Source: Parietaria judaica
Lineage: Eukaryota; Streptophyta; Magnoliopsida; Rosales; Urticaceae
Reading direction: 5' to 3'
Length of the DNA: 64,000 nucleotides
Assembly: GCA_954871525.1 (NCBI GenBank)
Contig: OX940861.1
Coordinates: forward strand, 6,928,842 to 6,992,841
Shown here piece after piece: positions 59,521-64,000 of this stretch. The notes below the pieces were generated by a model. It made no database searches and was not told where the DNA came from. It worked only from the letters and a program-made list of their open reading frames with translations. The position numbers were made by a program, and so were the translations under genes. Every line of letters starts with the position of its first letter. Position 1 is the stretch's first letter.

Positions 59521-61437
59521 ACTCAAAATATTAATAAATTATAATACTCAATTCCAAAATTTTCTTCTAAGAAATTACACTCTTGTTTTAGCTACTTCCG
59601 GAGCATGAAATAATTATATAAATTGAGATTAATGAATATGTAAAATAAAAGAGCATAAATCTGTAGACATATCGACATATAAAATATATAAAACTTCTTT
59701 GATTCCTTATATATGCATATATACCAAACATATTATATAATGATATCTTGATGGTGATAATAATCTGTATAAATATATATATTTTATGTATAATAAGTAG
59801 TAAGATAACATATATGGATATCAAACAATCTCTAAAATTATATGTAAATCAATATGTACGAATAAATAATATTAACAATAATGTACATATACATACATAC
59901 AAGGTAATAAGGTAATATACGAATATATACACGTATAAAGAATTATGAACAATATAATTATAAAAAGTTGTATGTATATATAAGGCAATCTCAATACATA
60001 ATGGCAGACATAATCATATATATACAATACGTACCATATTATCATTTATATAAGACCATATATGTATATAATACTGTGTATATATATATATAAAGATAAT
60101 ATGATATATAGCAATTATTATATGAAGAGATATGTATAACGCATCAATCATATTTTTAGGTTTATACTATATAATATATGCGAAGGAAATGATAATGTAA
60201 GAAATCACTGCAAATTATTCAAAAGAAATTTACAAGGGGAATAAAAGATCGCTAGGGTATTTTAATAGGATCTCCAAAAATAATCGAACGGGTATAGCCT
60301 TTCATCGCAATAATACAAAATAAATATATAATTTGTTAGGCTTTTTTACGTGAATTTTCAACATAGATTTATGTCACCATCATTGCAAAAAACAACAATG
60401 AAATAAATTTAAAATACAAAGATCATTACCTCAATCGGTAGAACATCGTGCTGATAACGTGTTATAAACTAAGAACGAGAGAGATTGAGAGAGAGGAAAA
60501 TAGAGAGTATTATTGCATTGAGAGTGTGTTACAATGAACACTCAAAGCCTCTATTTATAGGGCTAAGAGAGATGGAGAATAGGAAACATAATAAATGAGA
60601 ATATTACATTCATGACTATAGTTGACTCTCTAATATTGACATCCACCAAATCTTGGTATTTATAACACATTGGACTTTGTTCATTGTGACGGTCCTTCCA
60701 TTGGATGCATGACACGTCAGCATATAGTAATCCCCATTACCAAATTGTGATTAAACATGAGAAAAATGACATATTAATATTCCAATTGATTTGTCAAGAA
60801 AACAAAGTTAAAAATATGAACAAAGAATAAACGTAAGATATTAAAATTAATAATATACTTATCTAAAAAGCAGACCAATCTAAATAATATATTGATGATT
60901 TATTATATTGGGTCATAAATTTATATGAATATATTATGCCCCAACATAATATGAATATATTATTTCTTCATATATGAATATAGGGAAAATTACGGCAAAA
61001 TACCCAACCTTTGGTTAACGTGCCTCCCGTGTACCCAACTTTTAAAACTAACGGCAAAAATACCCAACGTGCGTTGACCGTGACTTTGGCATGAAAACGT
61101 TAATGTTTCCATTAACATCCGGCATGTGGCCGTTAACGACAAAAATACCCAATTATTTTTTTGAAAAAATAATTTTTAATTTTTTTAATTTATATTTTTT
61201 TTTCTTTACTTGATTAGTGATAATTACTTGAATTCCAAATACATGGAATAACACAAAAGTTAGTCAAAACATCAATTGATTTCTTAATGTGCTTGTATAA
61301 GCTACATTTGCTGATAAAAATCTTATTATTATGAGAAATTTTAAACATAGCATTACACAAAAGTCGATCATGATATCAATTATCAATTGTATATTAATTT
61401 GCTTAGAGAAGAATTTGCCTACTAAACCTAATCATGA

Positions 61438-62751
61438 ACAAAACAAGAGAAATTATAGCTAATAGCCATATTACTACGTTTATATTGCATTTTATAAAAC
61501 TTATGGTTTTAATTTTTAAAATAGCCAATCAGAATGATGTGGCATTGAAAACCAATTTCTCCGTACTGAAATTGCCCCTCAACCTATTAATTTTTATTTT
61601 ATTTTTAAATTAATTAAAATTTTAATTTGTTATTAATTATGCATGATTTTAGGGATATATTTGTACTAAATTTTGAAATTATACCAAAAAAGTCAGAGCT
61701 CTCTTCGATACCCATCTATCTTCTTCGAAACCCATAGCAAAGAACCCACGCCGAGCTCTCTCATGAACGCCCCCTATATGTACCTTCTCTACTTCATCCA
61801 CTCCTTCGAAGTTCGTCAGAGAGAGATGGTCTGAACCTGCGATTTCCACTTCGCGTTTCTCAGAGCTCGCGATTCATGGTTTCTCTTAACCCTAGCTCTT
61901 CAATTCTGGTTTCTTTGGCTTAAGTTTTCATGGAGGTTACGATTCTTAGGGCTTGTGTCTCATTCTTATCTACTTGACCTTCTTCTTCTCTAGCATCAAT
62001 GATTCAACAGGACACGCAGATGGTGGCGACTAGCAAGAGGAGGTCTATCAGAAGGTACAATTCAAAGCTTATGTTTCTTCATTATGCCGAGTTCAAGAAA
62101 GTATGATTCAATGTTTTTTGCACATTATTTGCAGATCAAACAGGTGAAGGATCTCTACTTACCTGAAATCAACTCGGATTCATGGAGGTCGTTGGCGATT
62201 TTTTTCTTTGGTTTTGTCATGTAATTTCTGTTTATTCGTGTTTATTGGAATTATAAATGTATGTTAATTCGAATTGTAAATGTAGGTTTATTATTTATTC
62301 GTGTAAATATATGTTAATTCGAATTGTGAATTTGGTTAATGTTTTTTAATTCAAATTGTTTTAAATTATTTATATGGTTAATTCGTATTATTGTTTGTTA
62401 AGAAATTTGAACTTTTATTTTAAAAACAGAAAAACGTTTTTATATTTAAATTTGAAATTTATTTTTGAATTTGGAATTCAAATATTTGTTTCCTAATTTA
62501 TTATTTTATTAATTTTTAAAAAAAATTAAAATAAATTCATACCATATAATTAAGAGCATTTAAATATTAATAATAGATATATAAATCTGAATTTTAATAT
62601 TAATTATTATTAATAATAATAAGGGTAGATAAGTCATTTTATATCAGTTAATGTGGTTTATTGGCTATTGCACAAAATTAACCAATCAGTGGCTATTTTA
62701 ACAATTTTAAACTATTAATAAGGCTAGTTAGCTTAAGCTCCCATAAAACAA
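61438..62751 (+). mobile_element. Nested MULE-like insertion (1296 bp), 9-bp TSD 8 of 9
   Basis: The segment 61447-62742 interrupts the foldback element; ACAAAACAA (61438-61446) and ATAAAACAA (62743-62751) flank it. The ends, GAGAAATTATAGCTAATAGC and, inward from the right, GGGAGCTTAAGCTAACTAGC, are weak inverted repeats, and both subterminal regions carry 'AATAGCCAATCAG'-type sequence. The centre (about 61690-62180) is more GC-rich and leader-like, with splice-like TTTGCAG|ATC at 62135 and a short frame MIQQDTQMVATSKRR, but no transposase. Confidence 0.7.
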
Positions 62752-62872
62752 TTACATAGTTAATTTAAGGTTGACAGTCAAACTTTAAGCAAAAATCTAA
62801 TCATATTGTTTTTGTTACATTAGACTATCTAAATATATAGCATGACATTTCAAAGAAATATTATATAATATG

Positions 62873-62880
<8 letters not shown>

Positions 62881-62906
<26 letters not shown>
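62881..62906. repeat. (TG)13 microsatellite
   Basis: Pure TG run in the left palindrome arm of the foldback element, at the position of the TA run in the other copy (17641-17667). Confidence 0.95.
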
Positions 62907-62911
<5 letters not shown>

Positions 62912-63671
62912 CTTAGCGCATATATTCTCAAGTTATGACCATTACTTATATTTTATGTCTTTTTTTGGTCGGAACATACTTTGAAGTCTTATTTTGTTAT
63001 CGAGGATACTTTTAGAGATGTTAATTAGCCAAGTTAATGTCTTCACATTGCTTCAAATTCTAAGTATGAACCGAATTAACATCTTCACCATTACCATTTT
63101 CATTGGAAATTGATCAATTTAGATCGAATTAATACAATCGATTAATGTCTCCGTATTGAAAGAAAAAAAAGGCTTAAGACTATGTGTCGGTAAAAAAATA
63201 TTATCAATAATCAATAAGGCTTTTTTGGAGAATGACCTTCAGTGGGTTTTCATTGTGCTTCATAGTTTCCTTTGGCACTATTCATGTTTCTTAGCAGGGG
63301 TATTTAAGGGTATGGATTTTAATGGTATCCCAATGGAGGTCTTTTAGCCAATTATTACGAATCAAGCCCTACTGATTATTGATAATATTTTTTTACCGGC
63401 ATATATTCTTAAGCCATTTTTTTCAATACGGAGACATTAATTGACTATATTAATTCGATCTAAAACGGTTAATTTCCAATTAAAATGGTAATGATGAAGA
63501 TGTTAATTCGGTTCATACTTAGAATTTGAAGAAATGTGAAGACATTAACTCGGCTAATTAACGTTTCTAAAAGTATCCCCGATAACAAAATAAGACTTCA
63601 AAGTATGTTCCGACCAAAAAAAGACATAAAAATATAAGTAATGGTCATAACTTGAGATTATATGCGCTAAG

Positions 63672-64000
<329 letters not shown>

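Larger units (their letters stand above)
55779..60672 (-). mobile_element. Copia-type LTR retrotransposon (4884 bp), degenerate, TSD CATTG
   Basis: Two 208-bp LTRs (55784-55991 and 60460-60667) are in direct orientation and nearly identical; CATTG flanks at 55779-55783 and 60668-60672. The element reads on the minus strand: LTR TGTTATAAATACC..TTATAACA, then TTATCAGCACGATG at the primer-site position (60458 downward), and a purine tract CCAAGGGGGAG just before the 3' LTR (about 56002-55992). Near the 3' end, minus-strand ADLFSKALLASS and KKLAHKIGM match the last block of copia RNase H. The rest of pol is too broken to read, and the interior holds unusual tandem arrays. It is probably non-autonomous. 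Confidence 0.9.

Overview
This window is nuclear DNA from a flowering plant, almost certainly a eudicot. The genes have many short introns with GT-AG borders, the intergenic DNA is AT-rich, and every recognisable gene is a plant gene, several of them plastid-targeted. I cannot name the species.

There are six host genes whose complete coding sequence I could trace. From left to right they are: a DUF630/DUF632 membrane-anchored protein (+, 3915-7282); a classical KDEL protein disulfide isomerase (+, 12072-14921); the snRNA-activating complex subunit SNAP43 (-, 23549-21039); a type-A cytokinin response regulator of the ARR8/ARR9 group (-, 28581-26156); plastid delta-aminolevulinate dehydratase HEMB1 (+, 45639-48251); and MGDG synthase MGD1 (-, 53637-51016). 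HEMB1 (tetrapyrroles) and MGD1 (thylakoid galactolipid) are convergent neighbours that both serve chloroplast biogenesis. I see no sign of an operon or gene cluster; the genes are independent units.

Broken genes: a raffinose-synthase / alkaline alpha-galactosidase relic (16303-19773) split by a foldback element; a truncated tandem copy of the SNAP43 3' half placed directly against the start of the intact SNAP43; a decayed copy of the last two HEMB1 exons (50611-50935); a Ty1-copia gag scrap (7825-8240); and a hAT transposase lacking its N-terminal half.

The rest is a dense, nested mobile-element landscape. Several insertions have target-site duplications readable by eye: a 2.3-kb hAT element (34004-36318), two non-autonomous hAT copies (29866-30870, 43542-44338), two tRNA-type SINEs (37361-37562, 43514-44516), a Harbinger-like MITE (32657-33520), Mutator-like foldback MITEs (e.g. 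37835-38825, 53969-54425), a TRIM (49059-50520) and a copia-type LTR element with 208-bp LTRs (55784-60667). Nesting (hAT inside SINE, LTR inside MITE, MULE-like inside foldback, foldback inside gene relic) gives a relative order of events.

The points most worth checking are two splice-acceptor anomalies in otherwise intact genes: a 2-nt surplus at the exon-2 acceptor of PDI that breaks frame inside the first CGHC active site, and a perfect 58-bp tandem duplication in HEMB1 that copies the whole 3' splice site. The next is a shared terminal consensus linking several apparently different MITE families. I found no convincing new biological system; the novelty here is in structure and gene evolution.
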